DNA from: Guyparkeria hydrothermalis
GTDB lineage: Bacteria > Pseudomonadota > Gammaproteobacteria > Halothiobacillales > Halothiobacillaceae
Assembly: GCF_023555375.1 (NCBI RefSeq)
Contig: NZ_JAJSEE010000001.1
Span: forward strand, 248,001-312,000
Direction of reading: 5' to 3'
DNA: 64,000 nucleotides
Shown: one piece after another, positions 11,254 through 20,441 of the stretch
How positions within the stretch are numbered: the stretch's first letter is position 1
Layout: each line of letters starts with the position of its first letter
Notes under the pieces: model-generated
What the model saw: only the letters and a program-made list of their open reading frames with translations
Databases searched by the model: none
Told to the model about the DNA's origin: nothing
Position numbers and translations under genes: made by a program

Positions 11254-12000
11254 ATGACCGACATCCGCACACTCCTGAGCCGCCCGGACCACCTGGCCAC
11301 CCCGCCCCGCCTGGTCGTGTTCGACTGGGACGGCACGCTGGCCGATTCGACCGGCCGGATCGTCACCGCCTTCCAGGAGGCGCTGGGCTCGGTGGACCAC
11401 CCGCCCCTGCCGGACGACTCGATCCGCGGCATCATCGGCCTGTCCCTGGCCAACGCCATCGCCGAACTGTTCCCCGAGGCCGAGGACGCCTTCCGGGAGG
11501 CGCTTGCGCAGGCCTATCACCACTGCTACTTCGCCAACGAGGAGCCCGTCGCGCTCTACCCGGAGGCCGAGGCGCTGCTCAAGGGCCTGGCCGAATCCGG
11601 TTGCCTGCTCGCCGTGGCGACCGGCAAGTCGCGCCGCGGGCTGGACCGCGCCCTTGCGCAGACGGGGGCGGCGAACTACTTTCACCACACGCTGACCGCC
11701 GAGGAGACGCGGTCGAAACCCCACCCGGAGATGCTCGAGGGCATCCTCGAGTACACCGGCAGCCGCCCGGTCGAGACCTGGATGGTGGGTGACACCGACT
11801 TCGACCTGCTGATGGCCCGCAACGCGGGCACGCACGCGATCGGCATCACCCATGGCGCCCACCCGATCGAACGCCTTGCCGCCGCGCGGCCGGACTGGCT
11901 GATCGAGCGTCTGGCGCAGCTGCACGAGCCGGACCAACGGCCCGCACCACCCGGCATCGCGGATCAGGCAGGGGAACCCGGGACCCGCCCGGCCGTCTGA
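11254..12000 (+). CDS. HAD-IA hydrolase, phosphoglycolate phosphatase-like
   Basis: A 248-residue haloacid-dehalogenase phosphatase. Motif I is VVFDWDGTLADST near residue 22, motif II is the threonine in AVATGK, and motifs III/IV are SKPHPEM and VGDTDFDLLMARNAG. The alpha-helical cap between motifs I and II places it in subfamily IA, near Gph and the phosphatases found downstream of rluC in Pseudomonas. The substrate cannot be settled from sequence; 2-phosphoglycolate would make sense in an autotroph. A C-terminal tail of about 20 Pro/Gly-rich residues is unusual. It probably forms an operon with rluC and sppA. Confidence 0.88.
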   Translation: MTDIRTLLSRPDHLATPPRLVVFDWDGTLADSTGRIVTAFQEALGSVDHPPLPDDSIRGIIGLSLANAIAELFPEAEDAFREALAQAYHHCYFANEEPVALYPEAEALLKGLAESGCLLAVATGKSRRGLDRALAQTGAANYFHHTLTAEETRSKPHPEMLEGILEYTGSRPVETWMVGDTDFDLLMARNAGTHAIGITHGAHPIERLAAARPDWLIERLAQLHEPDQRPAPPGIADQAGEPGTRPAV

Positions 12001-12089
12001 CTCGGTCATCGAATGCGCCGACCGGACGATCCCCCGCCGGCCAATCACCCTGGAAAATCACCCCGGACGACAACGCAGGCAAGACCGCC

Positions 12090-13157
12090 ATGAGCCAGAA
12101 CACCCCGCCAGACGACGTGCGCATCGAACCGCCCGGTGGCCCGGACTACCATCCGGGCGACCCCTCCGGCGAGTCGTCACGCCCCCGGCGCGAGAAGGCC
12201 GAGGCCTCGCCGGACTGGGCACGTGACGCCCTGCTCGACATGGCCCGCCACGGGCTGGTCGAGCAGCGTCGGGCCCGGCGCTGGAAGGTGTTCTTCCGTT
12301 TCGTCTCGGTGGCGCTGGTGATCTGGTCGCTGACCATCATCACCCTGCTGTTCACGGCCGGCGATCGCAGCGCGCCGGGCGTGGGCAAGCCCGCCGCGGC
12401 GGTAATCGATATCAGCGGCCTGATCGCCGCGGGCGAGACCACCGAGGCGCGCCGCGTGATCCCGCAGCTGGAGAAGGCGTTCAAGGACGACAACGTCAAG
12501 GGCATCGTGCTGCGCCTGAACACACCCGGTGGCAGCCCGGTCCAGTCCAGCGCCATCTTCAATGCCATCCGCGATCTCAAGGCGCAGTACCCGGACAAGC
12601 CGGTCTACGCCGTGGCCGAAGACATGGCGGCCTCGGGCGGCTACTTCATCGCCGCGGCGGCCGACGAGATCTACGCCAACCCCTCCTCGATCGTCGGCTC
12701 GATCGGCGTGCGCATGGACAGCTTCGGCTTCGTCGACGCCATGGAGAAGCTCGGCATCGAGCGTCGCCTGCTCACCGCCGGCGAGAACAAGGCCCTCGGC
12801 GACCCGTTCAGCCCCAGCGACCCGGCGGAGACCGAGTATCTCAAGGGCGTACTGGATGAAATCCACGAACAGTTCATCGCGGCGGTCAAGACCGGCCGCG
12901 GCGACCGCCTCGATGACGACGAGGCGATCTTCTCCGGGCTGTTCTACACCGGCGAGACCGCCGTGGAGAAGGGGCTGATCGACGGCATCGACAGCGTGCG
13001 CGGCGTGATCCGCGAGCGCATCGGCGTCGAGCACCAGATCGATCTCACCCCGCGCAGCAATCGCCTGGAGAAGCTGCTCGGTGCGACGGCCCAGGAGTTC
13101 GGCTCGGCCCTCACCGGCGTCAGGAACGAGCCGGCACGACCCATGATGCTGCCCTGA
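12090..13157 (+). CDS. sppA: Signal peptide peptidase SppA (S49 family)
   Basis: Membrane-bound serine peptidase that degrades cleaved signal peptides. The protein has 355 residues with a cytoplasmic N-terminal tail of about 70 residues and one membrane segment (FRFVSVALVIWSLTIITLLF). The single S49 domain contains the nucleophile in DMAASGGYFIA, the SSIVGSIGVRMDS motif, and the general-base lysine in TAGENKALGDPFSP. This length corresponds to the short bacterial SppA form rather than the tandem-domain E. coli enzyme. It closes the rluC cluster. Confidence 0.93.
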   Translation: MSQNTPPDDVRIEPPGGPDYHPGDPSGESSRPRREKAEASPDWARDALLDMARHGLVEQRRARRWKVFFRFVSVALVIWSLTIITLLFTAGDRSAPGVGKPAAAVIDISGLIAAGETTEARRVIPQLEKAFKDDNVKGIVLRLNTPGGSPVQSSAIFNAIRDLKAQYPDKPVYAVAEDMAASGGYFIAAAADEIYANPSSIVGSIGVRMDSFGFVDAMEKLGIERRLLTAGENKALGDPFSPSDPAETEYLKGVLDEIHEQFIAAVKTGRGDRLDDDEAIFSGLFYTGETAVEKGLIDGIDSVRGVIRERIGVEHQIDLTPRSNRLEKLLGATAQEFGSALTGVRNEPARPMMLP

Positions 13158-13199
13158 GGACCCGGTCACGCGACGGTTGGCTCGGGTTAGACTGTGCAG

Positions 13200-13568
13200 A
13201 TGACTGACACCAGCCAGACACGCCTACCGTTCACCGCCGGCATCAGCGCCGGTCCGCAGACCACCCACCGCCCGCTCGAGACCGAGGAAGTCTCCGAGCA
13301 GGCGGTCAGCGACGAGCCGCCCATGTACCGGGTGCTCTTGTTGAACGACGACTTCACCCCCATGGATTTCGTGGTGCAGATCCTGATGCAGCTGTTCGGC
13401 ATGACCTTCGACCAGGCCAATGCCGTGATGCTGGAGGTGCACCACAACGGCCGTGGCGTCTGCGGCGAGTTCACCCGCGAAATCGCCGAGACACGCGTGA
13501 GCCAGGTCAACCAGATCGCGCGGGAACACGAATACCCGCTGATGTGCGTGATGGAACGCGCCGAATAA
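13200..13568 (+). CDS. clpS: ATP-dependent Clp protease adaptor ClpS
   Basis: Binds the N-domain of ClpA and delivers N-degron substrates bearing bulky N-terminal residues. The protein has 122 residues with a flexible N-terminal tail and the folded core [21 protein letters not shown] (about residue 42 onward), followed by [15 protein letters not shown] and a C-terminal [20 protein letters not shown]. The substrate pocket residues of the family (DD and the histidines) are present. A GTG at 13194 would add two residues, and neither start has a strong ribosome site. It lies 127 bp upstream of clpA in the usual clpSA order. Confidence 0.95.
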   Translation: MTDTSQTRLPFTAGISAGPQTTHRPLETEEVSEQAVSDEPPMYRVLLLNDDFTPMDFVVQILMQLFGMTFDQANAVMLEVHHNGRGVCGEFTREIAETRVSQVNQIAREHEYPLMCVMERAE

Positions 13569-13695
13569 GTCGAAAGACTGAAAATTCCTCGCCCCGTTGG
13601 CAACGCCGTAATCCGGCGTATCATCGGGACACAGGCCCACGGTTCGACACCGAACCGGAAACGGGCCATCGCAGATACCCCGGAGGAGAGGATCG

Positions 13696-15984
13696 GTGCT
13701 GAGCAAATCCCTCGAAACCACCCTGAGCCGCGTGTTCGATCGCGCCCGGCGCCAGAACTACGAATTCGTCACCCTCGAGAGCCTGCTGCACACGCTGCTC
13801 GAGGACCCCGACGCGCGCATGGTGCTGGAGGGCTGCAACGCCAACATCTCCCAGCTCGCCATGGACCTCGAGGCGCACATCCGCCGCACCACCCCGCGCA
13901 TCCCGGAGAACGACCCGCGCGAGACCCAGCCCACGCTGGGCTTTCAGCGCGTCCTCCAGCGTGCGGTGATGCAGGTGCAGGCCGCCCAGCGCAGCGAGGT
14001 CTCCGGCGCGCACGTGCTCGCCGCGATCTTCGGCGAGCAGGACGCCCATGCCGTGCACCTGCTGCACAAGGCCGGCGTTACCCGCCTCGACGTGATCAAC
14101 TTCATCTCGCACGGCCCCGAGGCCGACGACGAGGGCGTCGACGACGAGGAGCCGGAGATCAACCAGGCCGACGTCGAGGCCGCCGAGGAGCAGCCGGCCG
14201 ACGAGAACGCCTTCGAGAACTTCGCGATCAACCTCAACAAGCAGGCGGCCGAGGGCAAGATCGACCCGCTGATCGGCCGCACCGCCGAGCTTGAACGCGT
14301 CCAGCAGGTCCTTTCGCGTCGCCGAAAGAACAACCCGCTGCTGGTCGGCGAGGCCGGCGTCGGCAAGACCGCCATCGCCGAGGGCCTGGCGCGCAAGATC
14401 ATCGACGGCGAGGTGCCCGAGGCACTCTCCGAGGCGACCATCTACGCGCTCGACCTGGGCGCGCTGGTCGCCGGGACCAAGTACCGCGGCGACTTTGAGA
14501 AGCGCCTGAAGATCGTCTTGAAGAAGGTCCGCTCTGTGCCCGACGCGATCCTGTTCATCGACGAGATCCACACCCTGATCGGCGCGGGCTCGGCCTCCGG
14601 CGGCTCGATGGATGCCTCGAACCTGATCAAGCCGGCACTCGCCTCGGGCGAGCTGCGCTGCATCGGTTCGACCACGCACCAGGAATACCGCAGCATCTTC
14701 GAGAAGGATGCCGCCCTGACCCGCCGCTTCCAGAAGATCGACGTCCCCGAACCCTCCGAGGAGGAGACGATCGACATCATCCGCGGCCTGCGCGAGGGCT
14801 ACGAGAAGCACCACCACGTCGTCTACACCGACGAGGCGATCGAGGCGGCGGTCAAGCTCTCCACGCGCCACATCAACGACCGCCACCTGCCGGACAAGGC
14901 GATCGACGTGATCGACGAGGTGGGCGCGCAGTACCGCCTGCTCCACCCGCGCCCCGAGGACAACCGCATCACCGCCAGCGACATCGAGCGCGTGGTCGCG
15001 CGGATGGCACGCATCCCCGAGCGCAGCGTCTCCACCTCGGATCGCGAGGTGCTCAGGAACCTCGACCGCAACCTCAAGATGGTGGTCTTCGGCCAGGACG
15101 AGGCGATCGCGCAGATCACCACCGCGATTCGCCTGGCACGCTCGGGCCTGCGCCCGGACAACAAGCCGATCGGCTCGTACCTGTTCGCCGGCCCGACCGG
15201 CGTGGGCAAGACCGAGGTCTCCAAGCAGCTCGCGCGTCTGCTCGGCATCGAGCTGGTGCGCTTCGACATGTCCGAGTACATGGAGCGCCACAGCGTCTCG
15301 CGGCTGATCGGCGCCCCGCCGGGCTACGTCGGCTTCGACGAGGGCGGCCTGTTGACCGAGAAGGTGCACAAGAACCCGCACTGCGTGCTGCTGCTCGACG
15401 AGATCGAGAAGGCGCACCCGGACGTGTTCAACGTGCTCCTTCAGGTGATGGACAACGGCTCGCTGACCGATACCAACGGGCGCAGCATCGACTTCCGCCA
15501 CGTGATCCTGATCATGACCTCCAACATGGGGGCCGAGGAGATGGCGAAGAACAGCATGGGCTTCGTCGCCCAGGACATCGGCTCGTCGGGCATGGAGGCG
15601 ATCAAGCGCGGCTTTACCCCCGAGTTCCGCAACCGCCTGGACGCGATCATCCAGTTCCGGTCGCTCGGCACCCGGCAGATCGCCAACGTGGTCGACAAGC
15701 TGTTGCTGGAGCTCGAGCAGCAGCTCGAGGCAAACCACGTCACCCTGCAGGTCGACGACGAGGTGCGTCACTGGCTGGGCGAGCATGGCTACGACGTGGT
15801 GCTGGGCGCCCGGCCGATGGCCCGCCTGATCCAGGACAAGCTCAAGCGCCCGCTCGCCGAGCAGATGCTGTTCGGCGATCTCGCCGACGGCGGCAAGGCG
15901 CGCTTCACCATGGACGAGGACGAGCCCGCCCTGATCGCCACGCCAGCCGCGGAGTCCGTGGCCGAGGAATCCTCCACGGCCTGA
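13696..15984 (+). CDS. clpA: ATP-dependent Clp protease ATPase subunit ClpA
   Basis: Hexameric unfoldase that partners with ClpP and receives substrates from ClpS. The protein has 762 residues: the Clp N domain ([20 protein letters not shown]), AAA-1 with Walker A GEAGVGKT near residue 220 and Walker [15 protein letters not shown], then AAA-2 with GPTGVGKT near residue 500 and [15 protein letters not shown]. There is no ClpB-type long middle coiled coil. Translation begins at a GTG (13696) preceded by a GGAGGAGAGG-type ribosome site. Its ClpP partner lies far downstream in this window (50157-50804). Confidence 0.97.
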   Translation: MLSKSLETTLSRVFDRARRQNYEFVTLESLLHTLLEDPDARMVLEGCNANISQLAMDLEAHIRRTTPRIPENDPRETQPTLGFQRVLQRAVMQVQAAQRSEVSGAHVLAAIFGEQDAHAVHLLHKAGVTRLDVINFISHGPEADDEGVDDEEPEINQADVEAAEEQPADENAFENFAINLNKQAAEGKIDPLIGRTAELERVQQVLSRRRKNNPLLVGEAGVGKTAIAEGLARKIIDGEVPEALSEATIYALDLGALVAGTKYRGDFEKRLKIVLKKVRSVPDAILFIDEIHTLIGAGSASGGSMDASNLIKPALASGELRCIGSTTHQEYRSIFEKDAALTRRFQKIDVPEPSEEETIDIIRGLREGYEKHHHVVYTDEAIEAAVKLSTRHINDRHLPDKAIDVIDEVGAQYRLLHPRPEDNRITASDIERVVARMARIPERSVSTSDREVLRNLDRNLKMVVFGQDEAIAQITTAIRLARSGLRPDNKPIGSYLFAGPTGVGKTEVSKQLARLLGIELVRFDMSEYMERHSVSRLIGAPPGYVGFDEGGLLTEKVHKNPHCVLLLDEIEKAHPDVFNVLLQVMDNGSLTDTNGRSIDFRHVILIMTSNMGAEEMAKNSMGFVAQDIGSSGMEAIKRGFTPEFRNRLDAIIQFRSLGTRQIANVVDKLLLELEQQLEANHVTLQVDDEVRHWLGEHGYDVVLGARPMARLIQDKLKRPLAEQMLFGDLADGGKARFTMDEDEPALIATPAAESVAEESSTA

Positions 15985-16010
15985 GGTCAGTAAATAGACC
16001 GATCAAAGAC

Positions 16011-16043
16011 GAACGGCGCCCCTTGTGGGCGCCGTTTCTCTTG
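16011..16043 (+). terminator. Terminator after clpA
   Basis: The stem AACGGCGCCC/GGGCGCCGTT is followed by TCTCTT shortly after the clpA stop. Confidence 0.72.
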
Positions 16044-16424
16044 GTGGGCTATTTTTCGAGCACACAAACGCGCTCGCCCGGCTCACGCAAGGCGTGGCCA
16101 CCGGGAAACGCTGCACGAATGGCATGCCACTCTGGCCTGTCGAGCCGTTCGTGATCAAGGCGCGATGTCGCCGGCGTGCCGGCGGCCACGTCAAGACATC
16201 GCAACGCCGAGCACGGGCGGCTCGACAGGCCCCGCAGGGCGCGCCTTGAGCCGGGCATCTGCTGCGTTGTCGTCCTTGGAAAGAGAATGACTCTTCCGCG
16301 GCGGACGAGCGCCTTGCATCTGCCCGGCTCAAGGCACGCAGAGCGGTATGCCATTCGTGCAGCGTTTCCCGGAGATGGGCCGTCGGGATCGGTGGCGGTC
16401 GGCTCGGGCGGACCTACCGCGGGA
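16044..16424. other. Intergenic region clpA-infA, mostly repeat element
   Basis: No gene is supported here. Apart from the clpA terminator on its left it consists almost entirely of the palindrome-bounded element at 16101-16372. infA reads towards it on the minus strand and I see no separate classical terminator for infA; the element's hairpins could serve that purpose. Confidence 0.5.
16101..16372. repeat. Palindrome-bounded intergenic repeat, long copy
   Basis: A perfect 25-bp inverted repeat bounds it: 16101-16125 (CCGGGAAACGCTGCACGAAT plus GGCAT) is the exact reverse complement of 16348-16372. Internal palindromes include GCCTGTCGAGCCG/CGGCTCGACAGGC and GCGCCTTGAGCCGGGC/GCCCGGCTCAAGGC. 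It shares internal blocks and the TGCACGAAT motif in the ends with the shorter copy at 2175-2318. The extra interior length looks like a second nested hairpin. There is no coding signature. Confidence 0.75.
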
Positions 16425-16643
16425 TCAGCGGGAGCGGAAGGAGATGCGCCCCTTGGTCAGGTCGTAGGGGGTCAGCTGCACCGTGACCTTGTCGCCGGTC
16501 AGGATGCGGATGTAGTTCTTGCGCATGCGCCCGGAGATGTGGGCGGTCACCACGTGGCCGTTTTCCAGCTCGACCCGGAACATGGTGTTCGGCAGGGTGT
16601 CGATCACCACGCCCTGCATCTCGATGTAATCTTCTTTTGCCAT
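16425..16643 (-). CDS. infA: Translation initiation factor IF-1
   Basis: An S1/OB-fold protein of 72 residues that occupies the ribosomal A site during initiation. It reads [20 protein letters not shown], then [20 protein letters not shown] and [26 protein letters not shown], matching E. coli IF-1 in length and sequence. ATG 16641-16643 is chosen because a longer in-frame extension has no family counterpart. It is transcribed alone and divergent from the nitroreductase gene. Confidence 0.97.
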   Translation of the reverse strand: MAKEDYIEMQGVVIDTLPNTMFRVELENGHVVTAHISGRMRKNYIRILTGDKVTVQLTPYDLTKGRISFRSR

Positions 16644-16837
16644 AAATCCTCTAGCAGGTTGAAATGGGGCGTGATTATCGACGAAAACCGAGCTCGCGCC
16701 AAGAAAACGCCCCCGTCGGACCAAGCGCCGTGCCGAATCATTCAACATGGGCGACTCGTTCGATGACCAAACCGGTTGGTCGCAAGCCCGCCATTATGAA
16801 CGAAAACCGCCCAACCTTATATCGAGACCCTGCAGAC

Positions 16838-17419
16838 ATGACCGAACACCGTGACCTGGTCGACGCCCTGATCCATCGCCACTCCACGCCGGCGACTTGC
16901 CTGACCGAGCCGGCACCGGACGACGACACGCTCCAGCGCATCCTGCAGGCGGCGGAAAGCGCCCCGGATCACGGCGGCCTGCACCCGTGGCGCTTCCTGG
17001 TGATCGACGGCCCGGCCCTCGATCGACTCGGCGAGGTGTTCGTCGAGGCGATGCGCCGGAAGGACCCGGAGGCGAGCGACGAGTTGCTTGATCGCGAACG
17101 CCTGCGCGCCCAACGTGCGCCGATGATCATCGCCGCGATCGCTCGGGAAGAGGCGGGACACGCCAAGATCCCCGAGGTCGAGCAACTGCTTTCCGCGGGC
17201 ATCGCCGCCCACCACGTGCTGCTCGCCGCTCGGGCATCGGGTTTCGGCGCGGTGTGGCTGACCGGCCTGCGGGTCTACGACGAGCACGTCATGGCCGCCC
17301 TGGGGCTGGCCGAGGACGAGCGCCTGATCGGCCTGATCAACATCGGCACCGTCAAGGAAGGCGCCCCGACCAAGGGCAAGCGCCGGCGCCAGGCCACGAT
17401 CGACCGCTGGGCGGGCTGA
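16838..17419 (+). CDS. YdjA-type nitroreductase family protein
   Basis: A flavoprotein of the nitroreductase superfamily, 193 residues. It resembles E. coli YdjA: LTEPAPDDDTLQRILQAAESAPDHGGLHPWRFLVI corresponds to the YdjA FMN-binding N-terminus, followed by RAPMIIAAIA and a C-terminal RASGFGAVWLTG and LINIGTVKEG. The family uses FMN and NAD(P)H to reduce nitro or quinone compounds, but natural substrates are unknown. ATG 16838 starts MTEHRDLVDALIHRHS; an upstream ATG at 16796 would add 14 atypical residues. Confidence 0.87.
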   Translation: MTEHRDLVDALIHRHSTPATCLTEPAPDDDTLQRILQAAESAPDHGGLHPWRFLVIDGPALDRLGEVFVEAMRRKDPEASDELLDRERLRAQRAPMIIAAIAREEAGHAKIPEVEQLLSAGIAAHHVLLAARASGFGAVWLTGLRVYDEHVMAALGLAEDERLIGLINIGTVKEGAPTKGKRRRQATIDRWAG

Positions 17420-17570
17420 CGTCGGCCGTTGTGTCCCGATCCGGGCGGGAGCACGGCGCGCGGCCCGATTTTTCGTACAATGCCCGCTTCACACGCGATC
17501 GATGCCCCCGCTCACACGTGGCGGGCCCGATCTACGCACCGCCCATCCAGCCGAGGCCCATCGAGCAAGC

Positions 17571-19286
17571 ATGTCCGAATCCAACGAGCCGATCAGCCAC
17601 TTCATCCGCAACCGCATCGACGCCGATCAGGACAAGGGCACCTACGGCGGCAAGGTGACCACGCGCTTCCCGCCGGAACCCAATGGCTACCTGCACTTCG
17701 GGCACGCCAAGAGCATCTTTCTGAACTTCGGCCTGGCGCGGGACTACGACGGCATCTGCCACCTGCGCTTCGATGACACCAACCCGGTCAAGGAAGAACA
17801 GGCGTACGTCGACGCGATCCGCGAGGACATCGACTGGCTGGGCTTTCGTGACCCGGCCCACGAGCACTTCGCCTCGGATTACTTCGAGACCCTCTACCAG
17901 GGCGCGGTTGCCTTGGTGAAGGCGGGGCTGGCCTACGTCGATTCCCAGTCGGCCGACGAGATGCGCGCCAATCGCGGCACGCTCACCGAACCGGGCACGA
18001 ACAGCCCGTACCGCGAGCGCTCGATCGACGAGAACCTGGATCTGTTCACCCGCATGCGCGCCGGCGAGTTCCCGGACGGCGAGCATATCCTGCGGGCCAA
18101 GATCGACATGGCCTCGCCGAACCTGAACATGCGCGACCCGGCCATCTACCGCATCCGCCACGCGCATCACCACCGCACCGGCGACGACTGGCCGATCTAC
18201 CCGATGTACGACTACGCCCACTGCGTGTCGGATGCCATCGAGGGGGTCACCCACTCGCTGTGCACGCTCGAGTTCGAGGACCATCGCCCGCTGTACGACT
18301 GGTTCATCGACAAGCTCGCCGATCTCGGCTTCTTCGAGCGCCCGCTGCCGCAGCAGATCGAGTTCTCGCGCCTCAACCTCACCTACATGCCGCTGTCCAA
18401 GCGGAAATTGATCCAGCTGGTCGAGGGCGGCCATGTCGATGGCTGGGACGACCCGCGCATGCCGACGCTCAAGGGCGCGCGCCGTCGCGGCTTCACCCCG
18501 GCCGGCTTCAAGCTGTTCACCGACCGCATCGGCGTCTCCAAGTCCGACAGCCTGATCGACTTCGGCGTGCTCGAGGACTGCATGCGCGAGACGCTCAACG
18601 AGTCGGCCGAGCGCCGCATCGGCGTGCTCGATCCGCTCAAGCTCGTGCTGGTCAACTTCCCCGAGGAACACGAGGAGACCTGCTACGCGCCCAACCATCC
18701 GCAAAAGCCGGACTGGGGCAAACGGGAGGTGAAACTGACCCGCGAGCTGTGGATCGAGCGCGGCGACTTCGCCCTCGACCCGCCCAAGAAGTACTTCCGC
18801 CTCAAGCCCGACGGCGAGGTCCGGCTGCGCTACGGCTTCATCATCAAGCACGTCGGCCATGACGTGGACGAGGACGGCAACGTCACCTGCGTCTACGCCG
18901 AATACGACCCGGACACCAAGTCCGGCACGCCGGGGGCCGACTCGCGCAAGGTCAAGGGCAACATCCACTGGCTGTCGGCACGCGACGCGGTGGAGACCGA
19001 GATCCGCCAGTACGACCGCCTGTTCAACGTGCCCGCCCCGGGCGCGCGCCGCGAGGGTGACGAGCCGGACGTCGAACGCGATTTCCTCGATGACATCAAC
19101 CCCGACTCGATCCACACGCTGACCGCCTATATCGAGGCCGGTGCGGCGAATGCCGAACCCGAGTCGATCTACCAGTTCGAGCGGCACGGCTACTTCGTCG
19201 CCGACCAGAAGGAGCACGCACCCGACCAGCGCCCCGTCTTCAACCGGGCCGTGACCTTGCGCGACTCCTGGGGCCAGGGGAAATAA
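17571..19286 (+). CDS. glnS: Glutaminyl-tRNA synthetase
   Basis: Class Ib synthetase charging tRNA-Gln, 571 residues, close to the 554 of E. coli GlnRS. The HIGH-like motif is PEPNGYLHFGHAKS near residue 37 and the KMSKS-like motif is MPLSKRKLIQLV near residue 275. RFDDTNPVKEEQAYVDAI is diagnostic of GlnRS/GluRS-type enzymes and the C-terminal beta-barrel anticodon-binding domain is complete. ATG 17571 (MSESNEPISHF) is the start. A direct GlnRS fits a gammaproteobacterium rather than lineages relying on GatCAB alone. Confidence 0.97.
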   Translation: MSESNEPISHFIRNRIDADQDKGTYGGKVTTRFPPEPNGYLHFGHAKSIFLNFGLARDYDGICHLRFDDTNPVKEEQAYVDAIREDIDWLGFRDPAHEHFASDYFETLYQGAVALVKAGLAYVDSQSADEMRANRGTLTEPGTNSPYRERSIDENLDLFTRMRAGEFPDGEHILRAKIDMASPNLNMRDPAIYRIRHAHHHRTGDDWPIYPMYDYAHCVSDAIEGVTHSLCTLEFEDHRPLYDWFIDKLADLGFFERPLPQQIEFSRLNLTYMPLSKRKLIQLVEGGHVDGWDDPRMPTLKGARRRGFTPAGFKLFTDRIGVSKSDSLIDFGVLEDCMRETLNESAERRIGVLDPLKLVLVNFPEEHEETCYAPNHPQKPDWGKREVKLTRELWIERGDFALDPPKKYFRLKPDGEVRLRYGFIIKHVGHDVDEDGNVTCVYAEYDPDTKSGTPGADSRKVKGNIHWLSARDAVETEIRQYDRLFNVPAPGARREGDEPDVERDFLDDINPDSIHTLTAYIEAGAANAEPESIYQFERHGYFVADQKEHAPDQRPVFNRAVTLRDSWGQGK

Positions 19287-19312
19287 GGCCGCCGGGGCGG
19301 CCGTGACGAACC

Positions 19313-19383
19313 GTAGGAGCGCCTTCAGGCGCGAAAGGCTCGGGCGGCAATTTGCGTGGTTTCGCGGCTGAAGCCGCTCCTAC
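19313..19383. repeat. Paired REP-like element (REPIN-like) 1
   Basis: Begins GTAGGAGCGCCTTCAGGCGC and ends GCGGCTGAAGCCGCTCCTAC, so two short hairpin REP units face each other over about 30 bp. The two units have different stem subtypes (GCGCC..GGCGC and GCGGC..GCCGC). It lies between glnS and the HiPIP gene. Confidence 0.8.
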
Positions 19384-19435
19384 GAACCGCATCGTGACCG
19401 GTGCCTCAGGATCGAACAGGCCCGTCATGCACACG

Positions 19436-19467
19436 AAAAACGGCCCGGGAGTCCCGGGCCGTTTTCT
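19436..19467. terminator. Bidirectional terminator between glnS and HiPIP gene
   Basis: The stem AACGGCCCGGGA/TCCCGGGCCGTT is flanked by AAAA on the left and TTTTCTCGTT on the right, between two converging genes. Confidence 0.82.
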
Positions 19468-19505
19468 CGTTGCGCGGCCAGATCCGATGACCTGGTCCGT
19501 CGGAC

Positions 19506-19850
19506 TCACCCCTTCACGTAGGAGCTGCACCAGCCGGTGCCCTTGACCGCCTTGCCACGGAAGATGGAGCAACCGCCCCAGCCTTCGCCCGCCGCATCGG
19601 CCTTGTAGAGCGCGCAGTTGGCGCAGGTCTGGCCGCTCTTGTACGAGCCGTGCTCGACCTCGCTGGCCTCGTGCTTGTAGTCCAGCGACTGAGCCATCGG
19701 GTCGTCCTCGGACAACTGCTCGAGCTCCTGCGCCCGGGCCGGGGCGATCGCCATCAGCGGGATCACGGCCGAGGCGAGCGCCCCGCCGACAAAGCGCCGG
19801 CGCGATCGATCTGCCGGCAGCTCGGTGTTCGGTGTGTGCTTATCCGTCAT
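19506..19850 (-). CDS. hip: High-potential iron-sulfur protein (HiPIP), Tat-exported
   Basis: A periplasmic [4Fe-4S] electron carrier, 114 residues as precursor. A twin-arginine signal (RSRRRFVGGALASAVIPL, cleavage after APARA near residue 40) shows export of the folded, cluster-loaded protein. The four cluster cysteines are C76, C79, C94 and C108 in CANCALY, GGCSIF and GWCSSYVKG, with the family spacing. HiPIPs carry electrons from bc1 complexes to reaction centres or terminal oxidases, and occur in purple sulfur bacteria and acidophilic or halophilic sulfur oxidisers. This is the strongest lifestyle clue in the window. Confidence 0.95.
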   Translation of the reverse strand: MTDKHTPNTELPADRSRRRFVGGALASAVIPLMAIAPARAQELEQLSEDDPMAQSLDYKHEASEVEHGSYKSGQTCANCALYKADAAGEGWGGCSIFRGKAVKGTGWCSSYVKG

Positions 19851-19982
19851 GGTTCCTCTCCCTTGGATGAGTTGACAGCAACCCGACTGTAGCGCGCTTT
19901 TTCCAAGGAGGGAAACACGTTAGAAGACGCTAACCCGTTAATATAAAAACGGTTCTCATTCGTTCGTCCATTCGCTTTCGCC

Positions 19983-20327
19983 TCACGTGATCGCCCAGCT
20001 GAACACCAGCAGCAACAAGGCGGCTGCTACCAGCCACCAGGCCAGCCGGGAGGATTCGGCCACCTCCTCGGCGTCCTCGGCCTCCGCCTGGCCACGTTCA
20101 CCGGGCGGGAGTGGTTCGCGCTCCTCGTATTGCGCGATCACCCGCTCGGCGCGATCGGCGTCGCGCTCGTCGATCAGCATCACCCGCGCGAAGTCCTGCG
20201 GGGCGAGTTGGCCGACCGCCCCCTGCTGGTAGAACCCGGCCACCTCGGCCTCGATGCCCTCGGCATTCAGCATGCCGGCGACGATGTGCGCCTCGAGGAT
20301 GTCCGCTGCCCGGTAGATGGTTTTCAT
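19983..20327 (-). CDS. DUF2007-type putative signal-transducing protein with C-terminal membrane anchor
   Basis: A 114-residue protein. The N-terminal 70 residues (MKTIYRAADILEAHIVAGML, then AEGIEAEVAGFYQQGAVGQL and ARVMLIDERDADRAERVI) match the small DUF2007 domain, a ferredoxin-like fold related to nitrogen-regulator-type domains. An acidic linker (EAEDAEEVAE) leads to one C-terminal membrane helix (LAWWLVAAALLLLVFSWAIT). The membrane anchor suggests a tail-anchored protein. The partner is unknown. It is divergent from purM. Confidence 0.8.
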   Translation of the reverse strand: MKTIYRAADILEAHIVAGMLNAEGIEAEVAGFYQQGAVGQLAPQDFARVMLIDERDADRAERVIAQYEEREPLPPGERGQAEAEDAEEVAESSRLAWWLVAAALLLLVFSWAIT

Positions 20328-20441
20328 TGCCGCTCCATTCAATGCGATTCGCGCCCTGGCGAGACCCGCCGAAGGGGGCGCCGGATGCCGAGATTGATGT
20401 AGACTACGCGCCATCTCAATCCAAGCGTTCAGCCTACCGCC

